Source: Pseudohongiella nitratireducens (lineage in GTDB: Bacteria > Pseudomonadota > Gammaproteobacteria > Pseudomonadales > Pseudohongiellaceae). From it: DNA of 64,000 nt. The notes beneath the pieces are model-generated. The model did not search any database and was not told where the DNA came from. It saw nothing but the letters and a program-made list of their open reading frames with translations. Positions 40,127 to 49,260 of the stretch are shown one piece after another (position 1 is the stretch's first letter; each line of letters opens with the position of its first letter). A program made the position numbers and the translations under genes. The stretch lies in contig NZ_LWHM01000034.1 of NCBI RefSeq assembly GCF_001642735.1, forward strand, positions 133,152-197,151, written 5' to 3'.

Positions 40127-41100
40127 CGAATGACACTCCCTGAATTCGTCGCCTCAATGGCGGGGTGACGCATAACTGCTTTAATCTTCTCGGCATACGC
40201 AGGATCTGTGGCATAGCCAGCTTCCTGCAGGCGCTCAGCAAACAGCTCACTGTCGACACCGGCATTGAGCGCATCGGAGTAACGGCCATTGCTGCGAAGC
40301 ACGTTGGCATAGTCGCGGAAGCTGTCTTCAAAGGAACCATAGGCGCGGAACTGCGCACGCTCGCGCTGCACCATGCCATCCCGATACTCCAGCGTGGACA
40401 CTTCTACCTGAGAGCCGGACCAGTTCGGGCTGGACTTGATACCGAAGAGGTTATGAGACTCATGGCCGTCACGACTACGAATCATTTTTTGTCCCCAACC
40501 AGTCTCCAGTGCCGCTTGCGCCAGCAGCACTTTACTGTCCACACCCAGTTCGCCAGCCACTTTTCTGGCAGCAGGCTCAAGTGCCCTGACAAAATCTTCT
40601 GGTTGCTCAAAGGCTGCTGCGTTATTAATGACAGGAGCCTGTTGCTGAACAGCGTTCGGGGCCTGAGACTGATTGGGCATTTGGCTTTGCACTGGCACCC
40701 GGTAGGATGGCAGAGGAAATTCCTGACCCTGATTATTGTCTCCGGCATCAAGACGACCGACTTCGCCTTCACTTGATGCGTTGATGTCATAGCGCTGACT
40801 TAACTGCCGGTATAACTGGTCGGCCAGACCAACACCACCCGTTTCGGATAGGTGCAGGCCCAGTTGCTGATCGAAGTTCTGCCGGTGAAATTTCATCTCA
40901 TTACTGTTTGTATAGTTATCACCAAACAGGACATCTTCACTGGCACGCATGCTTTTAAGCATCATGTTCAAAAACATTGCCTCAAACTGCTGAGCAACCT
41001 GTTTCAGGCCTGCCGCCTCATTTTCACGACCTAACTGCCGGATATTGTTCAATCCGGACAGGTCGGTAAAAACGCTGGCATCATTTACAGACATGGTCAT
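40123..41100 (-). CDS. flgJ: flagellar rod assembly/muramidase FlgJ
   Basis: A dual-domain protein of 325 residues. The N-terminal rod-cap part is AAGLKQVAQQFEAMFLNMML. After a Gln/Pro/Asn-rich linker (about 140-165) comes a glucosaminidase domain with the catalytic Glu in LLAQAALETGWGQKM and a YRDGMVQRERAQFRAYGSFEDSFRDY stretch. It locally opens peptidoglycan for rod growth. It lies between flgI and flgK. Confidence 0.94.
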   Translation of the reverse strand: MTMSVNDASVFTDLSGLNNIRQLGRENEAAGLKQVAQQFEAMFLNMMLKSMRASEDVLFGDNYTNSNEMKFHRQNFDQQLGLHLSETGGVGLADQLYRQLSQRYDINASSEGEVGRLDAGDNNQGQEFPLPSYRVPVQSQMPNQSQAPNAVQQQAPVINNAAAFEQPEDFVRALEPAARKVAGELGVDSKVLLAQAALETGWGQKMIRSRDGHESHNLFGIKSSPNWSGSQVEVSTLEYRDGMVQRERAQFRAYGSFEDSFRDYANVLRSNGRYSDALNAGVDSELFAERLQEAGYATDPAYAEKIKAVMRHPAIEATNSGSVIR

Positions 41101-41130
41101 GATGAAATCTCAACTCACCCGCTAAGCGGC

Positions 41131-42267
41131 TTAAATAACGATCAGATCGGCACGCAGTGCGCCGGACTGTTTCAGGGCCTCCAGGATTGCCGCCAGGTCG
41201 CCCGGCGCAGCACCAACGGCATTTATCGCCTGCACAATATCTGACAAGGTTGAACCGGTATCAAACAGGAACATGCGGTTGCTTTCCTGTTCTATATCGA
41301 TATCAGTCTGTGGCACGACGGCGGTTTCACCGTCAGAGAACGGGCCGGGCTGACTGACGCCAAACCCTTCTGAAATGGTCACACTCAGGCTGCCGTGCGT
41401 AATAGCGGCCGGCGACACACGCACATGCTGACCAATGACAATCGTACCCGTGCGCGAATTGACGATTACCCTGGCAGCTTCTTCGCCCTGATCCACCTGG
41501 ATATTTTCGAGCTCAGCCACGTAAGCAACCCGTGCCTGCGAATCCAGCGGAGCCCGGACTTTAACGGAAACCGCATCCAGTGCTGTCGCTGTACCCTGCC
41601 CCATAAAGTCATTGATGGCTCGGGACACACGACGCGCAGTGGTGAAGTCAGCACGTTTGAGATTAAACGTGATGGAATCACCCTGGTTAAATGCGGTTTC
41701 CACTTCTTTGACCGTAGAGGCGCCACCGGGAATACGTCCGACACTGGGCACGTTGATGGATACACTGGAACCATCCGCACCCTGAACGCCCAGCCCACCG
41801 ACGATCAGATTTCCCTGGGCAATGGCATAAACCTCTCCATCCACACCCATCAGGAAAGTACGCTCCAATGTACCGCCTCTAAGGCTGGCCGCATTGGCCA
41901 AAGAGGAAACAGTGACATCAATGGACTGACCGGGCTTGGCAAACGCAGGCAATTCCGCCTGTACACTAACCACAGCAATGTTACGCGTCTGAAAATTCGA
42001 ACCTGGAGGAATGGGAATCCCAAACTGATCCAGGTAAGCGCGGAATGACTCGGCAGTAAAAGGTGCCTGGGTTGTCTGGTCACCTGTACCATCAAGCCCT
42101 GTAACCAGACCCACACCTACCAACTGGTTAGCCTGCACACCCTGCAACGTTGCGATATCTTTGATGCGATCCGCCTGGGAGAGCGGCATCGCTAGAAACT
42201 GGCCAACGACGATCAACAGGCTTAACAGCAGATTTTGTCTTTTTTTGAATCTGACATTTCTCATCAT
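41131..42267 (-). CDS. flgI: flagellar P-ring protein FlgI
   Basis: P-ring protein in the periplasm (about 378 residues). Its signal peptide LLLSLLIVVGQFLAMPLSQA-DR is followed by the family opening RIKDIATLQGVQANQLVGVG. The end (DLAAILEALKQSGALRADLIVI) is characteristic. A GTG at 42273 would add two residues. It starts 13 bases after the flgH stop. Confidence 0.95.
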   Translation of the reverse strand: MMRNVRFKKRQNLLLSLLIVVGQFLAMPLSQADRIKDIATLQGVQANQLVGVGLVTGLDGTGDQTTQAPFTAESFRAYLDQFGIPIPPGSNFQTRNIAVVSVQAELPAFAKPGQSIDVTVSSLANAASLRGGTLERTFLMGVDGEVYAIAQGNLIVGGLGVQGADGSSVSINVPSVGRIPGGASTVKEVETAFNQGDSITFNLKRADFTTARRVSRAINDFMGQGTATALDAVSVKVRAPLDSQARVAYVAELENIQVDQGEEAARVIVNSRTGTIVIGQHVRVSPAAITHGSLSVTISEGFGVSQPGPFSDGETAVVPQTDIDIEQESNRMFLFDTGSTLSDIVQAINAVGAAPGDLAAILEALKQSGALRADLIVI

Positions 42268-42280
42268 TCTCACCTGTTAT

Positions 42281-42949
42281 TTACAGTGGCCACCAAGGAC
42301 CAACAAAGAAGCGGCTTAACAAGCCGGGTTCGTTGACATCAGCCAATGATCCTGTGCCGCTGTATGCAATACGGACATCCGCAATACGCGTAGAAGCGAT
42401 GGTATTGTCCGGTGAAATGTCCTGCCGACGAACCAGTCCACTGATGCGAATAAACTCGTTACCCCGGTTCAACTGCAACCACTTTTCACCACGCACCTCC
42501 AGCAAACTGTTTGGCAGCACATCGGTAACTGTGACAGTGATATTGCCAATTAACTGATTGCTCTGATCACTGTTGGCAGAGCCACCGAACTCAGAGCCAC
42601 TGCCCAGGCTGCTGGCCGTATCAAGTCCGGTTTCAAACAAGCTCATGTTCGGTACTGTGGTATTGCTCTCTTTACTGTAGGAAGTACCGGATGATTTTCT
42701 TGCTGTGGTTGCCTCATTCAAGTTAATGGTCAGCACATCACCCAGACGATGGGCGCGACGCTGATACAAATTACTGGCAGTCGCCGGCTGATAAATGGCA
42801 CCCGGGATTGCCTGTTGCTGTGCCCTGGGCTGTGACCAGACCGGAGCGTACTGGGGATCACCCGGCTCAGGTGGCATCGGCATTTGATAAGCGCAGGATG
42901 CCATCAGGCTGATAAGTAGCAGGCTAAGTATTCGTAAACTTTTATGCAT
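42281..42949 (-). CDS. flgH: flagellar L-ring lipoprotein FlgH
   Basis: Outer-membrane ring lipoprotein. A lipobox LMASC lies in the signal (LSLLLISLMASC-AYQ). The core LGDVLTINLNEATTARKSSGTSY and the ending segment IRISGLVRRQDISPDNTI match FlgH. The ATG at 42949 has GGAG 7 bases before it and yields 222 residues. A longer frame from 42982 is unlikely. Confidence 0.95.
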   Translation of the reverse strand: MHKSLRILSLLLISLMASCAYQMPMPPEPGDPQYAPVWSQPRAQQQAIPGAIYQPATASNLYQRRAHRLGDVLTINLNEATTARKSSGTSYSKESNTTVPNMSLFETGLDTASSLGSGSEFGGSANSDQSNQLIGNITVTVTDVLPNSLLEVRGEKWLQLNRGNEFIRISGLVRRQDISPDNTIASTRIADVRIAYSGTGSLADVNEPGLLSRFFVGPWWPL

Positions 42950-42988
42950 CTTGCTTCTCCGGGTGTTCACTATTCTCTGCAAGGTTGA

Positions 42989-43774
42989 TTAGAGGTTCTG
43001 CGTCACGAACTGCAGCATCTGATCAGCTGTCGAGATTGCCTTTGAGTTCATCTCGTAGGCACGCTGAGTCGTAATCATGTCAACCAGTTCTTCCACCACT
43101 TCGACATTCGAACTTTCCACAGAGCCCTGGGCCAATCTACCCATACCATTTTGCCCAGGTGTGGACTGTTGCGGATTACCACTGGCAATCGTTTCGGAGT
43201 AGAGGTTGCCACCCATCGCCTGCAGGCCTGAGGGGTTAACAAAGTCGACCAGATTGATATTGCCAATGTTCACCGGCTCAGGCTGACCTGGCAGTTTCAC
43301 GGTCACGACACCGTCCTGGCCCACAGTAATCGTCTGTGCATCAGCAGGCACTGTCAGCCCTGGATTCAGTATGTGGCCCTGACCGGTCACGATTTCACCG
43401 TTGGCATTCACCTGAAACTGGCCGTCACGGGTATAGGCTGAACTGCCATCTGGCATCATGATCTCGAAAAAACCGCGACCATTAACACCGATATCCAGTG
43501 CCTCACCTGTGGTTTGCAGAGCGCCTTGAGTGAACAGCTTCTGGCTGGAGCTAACTCGAACACCGGTACCAATTTGCATGCCTGAAGGCAGCTCGGTTGA
43601 CTGTGATGAGCTGGCACCGGGCTGACGCTGAATCTGATACAGCAGGTCTTCAAAGACCACACGGTCTTTCTTGAAACCGGCAGTTGCGACGTTGGCCAGG
43701 TTGTTGGAAATCGCTGCCAGGCGAGTGTCCTGGGCGCTCAGACCGGTCTTGGAAATATACAGTGCTGCGTGCAT
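42989..43774 (-). CDS. flgG: flagellar distal rod protein FlgG
   Basis: Distal rod subunit of 261 residues. N-terminal AALYISKTGLSAQDTRLAAISNNLANVAT and C-terminal NVEVVEELVDMITTQRAYEMNSKAI are the rod/hook signature. Length is standard (E. coli 260). It lies 6 bases before flgH (which sits downstream) and 49 bases after flgF. Confidence 0.95.
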   Translation of the reverse strand: MHAALYISKTGLSAQDTRLAAISNNLANVATAGFKKDRVVFEDLLYQIQRQPGASSSQSTELPSGMQIGTGVRVSSSQKLFTQGALQTTGEALDIGVNGRGFFEIMMPDGSSAYTRDGQFQVNANGEIVTGQGHILNPGLTVPADAQTITVGQDGVVTVKLPGQPEPVNIGNINLVDFVNPSGLQAMGGNLYSETIASGNPQQSTPGQNGMGRLAQGSVESSNVEVVEELVDMITTQRAYEMNSKAISTADQMLQFVTQNL

Positions 43775-43823
43775 GTTCTTTGCTCCTGTCAGTCACCCGT
43801 GATGGGTCAACTGCCTCGATTCA

Positions 43824-44564
43824 TTACTGTGATTGCAATAGTCGTGCCGATGCTGCTGAATTCTCATCAACGGTTTGCATCATGCGTACATTCATCTCAT
43901 AGCCACGAGTCAGCGCGATCATGTCGACCATGGCATCGACCACATTGACGTTACTGGTTTCCAGGTAACCGTTGACCACCTGAATTTCAGCATTGGCGGG
44001 GGTTTCACCCCCATCACGGCGGCGCAACAGACCATCCGTACCTTTCACCAGCTCAGCGGGTTGAGCATCGACCAGCTTGATGCGATCGACCATGGCCAGT
44101 ACTTCCGCCCCCTGGCCCAGCTCCTGAACAGACAAGGTGCCATCCTCACCGATGTGTACCGTCTCATGCGGCGGCAGCACAACGGGCCCATTATTGCCGA
44201 GCACGGGCAAACCATTGCCGGTTTGCAGTTCACCAAACACAGACAATTTCAGGTTGCCGGCACGAGTGTAGGCTTCACTGCCATCCGCCGCCTGAACCGC
44301 AATCATGCCTTCACCGCGAACCGCGATATCCAGCATGTTACCGGTCTGTTCCAGGTTGCCCCGACTGAAGTCAGTACCCGGATTCTCAGTCATGCTGTAG
44401 GCACGGCTGGGCATGCCGGGACCAAACACAGACATGGCTCTGGCCTGGGCCAGGTCGGCCTGAAAACCAGTGGTACTGGCATTGGCAAGGTTATTGGAAA
44501 CGATTGCCTGCGCTTTCATCGCCTGCGTCGCTCCGGTCATGCCGATGTACAATGCCTTATCCAT
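43824..44564 (-). CDS. flgF: flagellar proximal rod protein FlgF
   Basis: Proximal rod protein of 246 residues. The start is DKALYIGMTGATQAMKAQAIVSNNLANAS and the end NVNVVDAMVDMIALTRGYEMNVRMMQ, with the flagellar basal-body rod pattern. Its length matches E. coli FlgF (251). It lies downstream of flgE, in flg order. Confidence 0.94.
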   Translation of the reverse strand: MDKALYIGMTGATQAMKAQAIVSNNLANASTTGFQADLAQARAMSVFGPGMPSRAYSMTENPGTDFSRGNLEQTGNMLDIAVRGEGMIAVQAADGSEAYTRAGNLKLSVFGELQTGNGLPVLGNNGPVVLPPHETVHIGEDGTLSVQELGQGAEVLAMVDRIKLVDAQPAELVKGTDGLLRRRDGGETPANAEIQVVNGYLETSNVNVVDAMVDMIALTRGYEMNVRMMQTVDENSAASARLLQSQ

Positions 44565-44609
44565 GTGTCGCTCCCGTATACCCTGTCAATGGCAAATCAA
44601 TATCAGTGA

Positions 44610-46658
44610 TTAAAGGTTGATAATGGTTTGTGTCGCATCATCCGTTGCCGAGATGATCTGTGCCGCCGCCTGATAGTTGCGCTGAGAAATAATCAGCTGT
44701 ACCAGTTCGGTTGGCAGGTCGACGTTAGAGTCTTCCAGTGCACCAGACTGAATGGCGCCCAGACCTGCAGTACCCGCACCCGATACAGAAGCAGCACCTG
44801 ATTCACTGGTTTCAGCAAACTTGGAACCACCCAGGTTGGCCAGGCCGCTGGGGTTGGCAAAGTTGGCCAGTGCCACCTCACCCAGAACACGAGACTGTCC
44901 GTTAGAGAAGCGAGCGGATACCAGACCACGCGTATTCACTTCCAGACCGGTCAATTGACCTTTGGAGAAACCATCCTGGTTGTTGGACTGTACCGAGAAG
45001 TCACCACCGAAAGCCGTCATTTGCGACAGATCGATGCTGAAGTTAGAGTTGGTCAGGATCTCTGCCTGGTTGGGATCGCCCGGCACAGGACCGGCACCAA
45101 TGCGGCGTCCACCTTCGTCGACGGGATACCAGTTAGTAATTTCTATTTTGGGTTGATTAGGGTCATATCGACCCGTGTCATCAAAACGCAAATCATAACG
45201 AGCCGGCACAGGCAGACCATCCTCTGAGTTGGGGTCATAACCCACATCCCGGCCATCAATCTGGAAGTAAACGCTCCACATGTTGGTATCACCGGTTTCA
45301 TCCGGACGCTCTTTGACGTAGTACATCGCCAGCGAGTGCTGCGTACCTACCGTGTCATAGATGGTAATTGCCGTAGAGCGGTAATAGGTTTCCGGGTTGG
45401 TAGGATCAAACTGGTTGGTCTCGAACGGCACACCGTCCAATGAATCAGGCTGACTGATGTCACCAAAGATGGTGTTGGCATTAGTCGGCTCTACCGCTAC
45501 CCCTTCACTATCGACATCCGAGCTGCGCAGCTCCACGAACTCATCCAGGGTGAACTCAATCATACCGCCCAGTACCAGCTCTTCATTATCCCAAACATTA
45601 GCCGAACTTGAAGCTGCTGTAGCAACAAACTCACCAGTGGAAGGGTCTCGCTCAGAACCCTGCAATGTAATTGAAGCATTACCATTACTACCACCGGTTA
45701 TATTAAGATCTGCACCTGTGGTATGAGTCACCTCTATCGACGTGCCTTCGACACGGGCACTGAGGTTACTCAAGGTCGAGTTAATGTCCGAGACCAAGGT
45801 ATCACGCCAGTCTGCCTGGCCGAGATCAATTTCAAATTCGCGACCATTGATAGCGAATCTAGCTGGGTCTCCAGGTGCTGCAGCAGGGTCACCAACTGTT
45901 AAATTCGAAATGTAGCCCACAGTCTTGCCTGTCGCCGCCACACCACTGGCGCCAGCAAAAACCTGAGACACCGCATTGGCAGAGGCATTTGCCGGCACGT
46001 CCAGCAACTGCACCTGGCGATCAGCACCGACAACGCGCAGTGCAGTAGCTTCATAACCATTGAGCCGCTCTTGACCGGCACCCACATCAATCGTTTGTGG
46101 CGTTCCACTACGGCCGCCATTAGTGATGTACGTGGTACCAATAATGGATGATGGCTGTGTAGCCGCATCCAGGTTAACAATGGTTTCAACAGAAGTGGTC
46201 GGACGAGGTTGAATTTCACCCGTGGTGACACGCAGGTCCGTCAGCGGACCACCACCGGTCGCCTGGCCTGACTCTGAGGGAGCAAAACCCTGCAGACGCT
46301 CGCCATCACTATTGACCACATAACCATCCCGGTCAGTACCAAAAGCGCCGGCACGCGAGTAGCTGATGCCATCTTCACCAGACAGAATAAAGAAACCTTC
46401 GCCGTTAACCGCCAGGTCCAGCGTGTTATCCGTGAAACTGATGTTGCCCTGGACAAAGCTTTGTTTGATTTCCTGCAACGACACACCACTACCTTGCTGT
46501 GTACCACCGCCACCAAGAACCGAGGCGGCATAGACGTCACCAAATACTGTCTTGGCCGCTTTAAAGCCATTGGTGCCGGCGTTAGCGATGTTGTTACCTG
46601 TGACATTGATTTCCTGTTGTGCGGCATTCAATGCACTCAAACCAATAATAAAACTCAT
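44610..46658 (-). CDS. flgE: flagellar hook protein FlgE, enlarged
   Basis: Hook subunit. N-terminal MSFIIGLSALNAAQQEINVTG and NNIANAGTNGFKAAKTVF, C-terminal DLPTELVQLIISQRNYQAAAQ, are the conserved hook signatures. At 682 residues it is much longer than E. coli FlgE (402) or Pseudomonas (about 460). The added mass lies in the middle (about residues 140-560), in Thr/Asp/Gly-rich beta domains, the exposed D2/D3 region of hook proteins. It lies 40 bases after flgD. Confidence 0.94.
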   Translation of the reverse strand: MSFIIGLSALNAAQQEINVTGNNIANAGTNGFKAAKTVFGDVYAASVLGGGGTQQGSGVSLQEIKQSFVQGNISFTDNTLDLAVNGEGFFILSGEDGISYSRAGAFGTDRDGYVVNSDGERLQGFAPSESGQATGGGPLTDLRVTTGEIQPRPTTSVETIVNLDAATQPSSIIGTTYITNGGRSGTPQTIDVGAGQERLNGYEATALRVVGADRQVQLLDVPANASANAVSQVFAGASGVAATGKTVGYISNLTVGDPAAAPGDPARFAINGREFEIDLGQADWRDTLVSDINSTLSNLSARVEGTSIEVTHTTGADLNITGGSNGNASITLQGSERDPSTGEFVATAASSSANVWDNEELVLGGMIEFTLDEFVELRSSDVDSEGVAVEPTNANTIFGDISQPDSLDGVPFETNQFDPTNPETYYRSTAITIYDTVGTQHSLAMYYVKERPDETGDTNMWSVYFQIDGRDVGYDPNSEDGLPVPARYDLRFDDTGRYDPNQPKIEITNWYPVDEGGRRIGAGPVPGDPNQAEILTNSNFSIDLSQMTAFGGDFSVQSNNQDGFSKGQLTGLEVNTRGLVSARFSNGQSRVLGEVALANFANPSGLANLGGSKFAETSESGAASVSGAGTAGLGAIQSGALEDSNVDLPTELVQLIISQRNYQAAAQIISATDDATQTIINL

Positions 46659-46698
46659 TGTTTACTCTCCTGGTTTTCACCTGGTTATTTCAAACTGA

Positions 46699-47385
46699 TC
46701 AGTTAATTTGAATCACTTCAGACATTGGAACAGAACCCACACCGGCCAGATTCAATGTCAGCGAACCACCGTTCTCAATCGTCACACTGTTAACATTGGC
46801 ACTGAGATAAGTCGCCATTTGCGTTGAACCCTCAGGCGTATTGGCAGTTACCTCAAAGGTATAATCGCCGGAAGGAAAGCGTTCATCATTGGCATCCGTT
46901 CCCGTCCAGTAAAACTCTTGTCGCCCGGCCTCTTGCGCACCCAGCTCAAAACTTTCCAGCAGAGAACCATCTGGGGTATAGACGCGCAACGTGGATGACT
47001 GAACCGCCTGATCAAAATCAGCCAACACACTGATCGAACCACTATCGCCCAGAAAGGTTGTGTCTGATTCCACGTGTACCGGACGCCCCACCAGGGAAGT
47101 TGCCTGCAGATTCTGGGTGGACTGAAAGGCTGAGGAAAACTGTTGAAAACTGTCAGACATTTTCTGCGACTGTTCCAGTGCCGAAAACTGTGCCAGTTGC
47201 GAGACGAACTCGCCGTTATCCTGGGGATTGGTGGGATCCTGGTTTTCCAGTTGCGCGATCAGCAGACTCAGGAACTCGTTACGTCCCAGGTCTTTTTGTC
47301 CGCTGCCTGCTGACTTCTCAGGTTGCGCATACTCACCAAGTACTTTGTTTAGTGCGTTAGAACCGCTTGTAGCGCCGGTTTCCAT
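46699..47385 (-). CDS. flgD: flagellar hook assembly protein FlgD
   Basis: The hook-capping scaffold, 228 residues. The motif RNEFLSLLIAQLENQDPTNPQDNGEFVSQLAQFSALEQ is the family core (residues about 35-73). A C-terminal FlgD Ig/Tudor part contains GRQEFYWTGTDANDERFPSG. Size is standard. Confidence 0.94.
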   Translation of the reverse strand: METGATSGSNALNKVLGEYAQPEKSAGSGQKDLGRNEFLSLLIAQLENQDPTNPQDNGEFVSQLAQFSALEQSQKMSDSFQQFSSAFQSTQNLQATSLVGRPVHVESDTTFLGDSGSISVLADFDQAVQSSTLRVYTPDGSLLESFELGAQEAGRQEFYWTGTDANDERFPSGDYTFEVTANTPEGSTQMATYLSANVNSVTIENGGSLTLNLAGVGSVPMSEVIQIN

Positions 47386-47409
47386 CAGATTCTCCTGCTA
47401 ATGGTGACG

Positions 47410-47844
47410 TTAGCCCTGGCCCAGGGTCATGACCTGCTGCATCATGGTTCGGGCAGATTGCATAATATTGACGTTCATTTCGAAGGCACGTGATGCCTCA
47501 ATCATGTTGCTCATCTCTTCAACCACGTTTACGTTGGGGTAGTAAACATAGCCCTCATCGTTCGCCATGGGGTTACCTGGCTCGTATCTCGCCTCCAGAG
47601 GACGGCTGTCCTCAACGATGGCGGCAACGCGAACACCAGCGCTGGCCTGTTTGCCAACTGAGGGCTCAAACGCCATGGCCTCACTGAGTTGCTGCGCAAA
47701 CACCGGGTGACGCGCACGATAAGTTTGCTCAACACTGCTGGAGGCACTATTTGCGTTGGCCATATTGCTGGCGGTGGTATTGAGACGCAGCGATTGTGCG
47801 CTCATGCCGGAGCCGGCAATATCAAATACCTGCATCAAGTTCAT
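47410..47844 (-). CDS. flgC: flagellar proximal rod protein FlgC
   Basis: Rod protein of 144 residues. Opening VFDIAGSGMSAQSLRLNTTAS and closing NVVEEMSNMIEASRAFEMNVNIM are the FlgC signature. The first-part motif YYPNVNVVEEM is typical. It follows flgB by 5 bases. Confidence 0.95.
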   Translation of the reverse strand: MNLMQVFDIAGSGMSAQSLRLNTTASNMANANSASSSVEQTYRARHPVFAQQLSEAMAFEPSVGKQASAGVRVAAIVEDSRPLEARYEPGNPMANDEGYVYYPNVNVVEEMSNMIEASRAFEMNVNIMQSARTMMQQVMTLGQG

Positions 47845-47849
47845 AAGGA

Positions 47850-48251
47850 TTACTCGCCTTTCAGGGCTTTTCTCAGCCCGGTAAATTTGCCATTCAAAAA
47901 CTGGAAGCTGGCCTGGTACTCCACCATGTGGCGGGCGAAGGCCGCATTTTCTGTCTGTTCATCAACAGTATTGCCATCCAGAGAGGCTTGCATCGCCTGG
48001 CGGTACATCACTTCAGCCAGGCCATCACTTTCCATTCCGCCAAAATGTCTGGCGTGGGTTTTACGCAGGCCGTTGGGCTGGTTGTTGTGCTGGCTGGCTT
48101 TCTGCAGGGCTGCAGCAAAGTCGATATCCCGTGCCTTGTAGCCGGGTGTGCTGGCGTTAGCAATGTTGTTGGCAAGAATGGCGGTACGTTGGGTGCGCAG
48201 TAAAAGTGCGTCCTCGTGGATGCCGATTGCCTGACTCAGTCCAATGCTCAT
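47850..48251 (-). CDS. flgB: flagellar proximal rod protein FlgB
   Basis: First gene of the flgBCDEFGHIJKL run, a 133-residue rod protein. It has AILANNIANASTPGYKARDIDFA, the rod motif, and FARHMVEYQASFQFLNGKFTGLRKAL at the end. A near-consensus sigma54 promoter is 44 bases before its ATG. Confidence 0.94.
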   Translation of the reverse strand: MSIGLSQAIGIHEDALLLRTQRTAILANNIANASTPGYKARDIDFAAALQKASQHNNQPNGLRKTHARHFGGMESDGLAEVMYRQAMQASLDGNTVDEQTENAAFARHMVEYQASFQFLNGKFTGLRKALKGE

Positions 48252-48294
48252 GATGTTGCCTGTCTAGGTTGCCGTTGAATTCGACATAGACAAA

Positions 48295-48309
48295 GCAATC
48301 AGCGTGCCA
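48295..48309 (-). promoter_or_regulatory. sigma54 promoter for the flgBCDEFGHIJKL operon
   Basis: On the minus strand TGGCACGCTGATTGC (then TT) matches the consensus TGGCAC-N5-TTGC exactly. It lies 44 bases before the flgB ATG and downstream of the cheR stop. Confidence 0.88.
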
Positions 48310-48380
48310 GAACTGAAAACAATTATTTTTCAATAACTTAAGGAATGTTTGCCGCTCAGCGGCAACGTTTTGCAGGGGAA

Positions 48381-49250
48381 TTAGTTGCCGTTGGGCGGCA
48401 AACTCTGTCGTCGGTAGACACTGGTGTGCGTGTTAATGCGCTCCAGTTTGTAATGCGTGGCAAGGGCTGCCGGAAGTGACTCGGAGGCACCAAGAATCAG
48501 GTACCCGCCTTCTTTAAGTGTGGCATGCATGCGTTTGAGAATGTCGCATTTCAGCTCAGCGGCAAAATAGATTAAAACATTGCGACAAAAGATGATGTCG
48601 AACTGTCCCATGGCACCGTAATTGTCCTTGAGGTTCAAGCGCTGAAACCTGACTCGCTGTGAGATCTCACGTTTTAAGCGAAACCGCCCGCCATCCAAAG
48701 GGTCAAAGAACATCATCCGACGTCCGTCGCTTAGCCCGCGGCTAACGCTAAGCCCGTCATACTCTGCGATGCGGGCGTTATCCAGTACGGCAGTCGAGAT
48801 ATCCGTGGCAACGATTTCCGGGTTCATCACCAGGGCACCCGGGTGACGTGCCCGGAATTCTTCGATAATCATGCTGATGGAATAAGGTTCCTGCCCGGAC
48901 GAACAGGCAGCTGACCAGATACGCAGGCTACGCGACTGCCTTTCCAGCAGCAATTGCGGCAGGATCACGTCTTTTAGCGCATCAAAAGGCAAGGCATCCC
49001 GAAACCAGAAGGTTTCATTGGTGGTCATTGCATCAATAACACGCTCTTTCAACCCGGCAGGTTGATGCCCTTCGATTCTGACGATCAGTTCGTGCAAGGT
49101 CGACAGATTGAGTTCTTCCATAATCCGACGCAGGCGATTGGCAACCAGGTACTGTTTGTTGTCACCCAGGACAATTCCACAGGCGGTATCCAGAAAGCGC
49201 TGGAAGAAACGAAAATCTTCGTTGCTGAACTGTAAAGGTTCGGGCGTCAT
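48381..49250 (-). CDS. cheR: chemotaxis protein methyltransferase CheR
   Basis: CheR methylates glutamates of chemoreceptors using SAM. From the ATG at 49250 it is 289 residues and begins MTPEPLQFSNEDFRFFQRFL. The N-terminal helical domain is followed by the SAM-binding domain with SAACSSGQEPYSISM and FDIIFCRNVLIYF. Near the C-terminus GGYLILGASESLP closes the fold. A frame from 49382 would read back through cheV in another frame and is not real. Its start is 10 bases after the cheV stop. Confidence 0.93.
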   Translation of the reverse strand: MTPEPLQFSNEDFRFFQRFLDTACGIVLGDNKQYLVANRLRRIMEELNLSTLHELIVRIEGHQPAGLKERVIDAMTTNETFWFRDALPFDALKDVILPQLLLERQSRSLRIWSAACSSGQEPYSISMIIEEFRARHPGALVMNPEIVATDISTAVLDNARIAEYDGLSVSRGLSDGRRMMFFDPLDGGRFRLKREISQRVRFQRLNLKDNYGAMGQFDIIFCRNVLIYFAAELKCDILKRMHATLKEGGYLILGASESLPAALATHYKLERINTHTSVYRRQSLPPNGN

Positions 49251-49260
49251 CGGCAAAGCT

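Noticed and set aside
40165-40776. 203-codon frame opposite flgJ
   Set aside because: Antisense shadow of a well-identified gene. No family resemblance and no start context.
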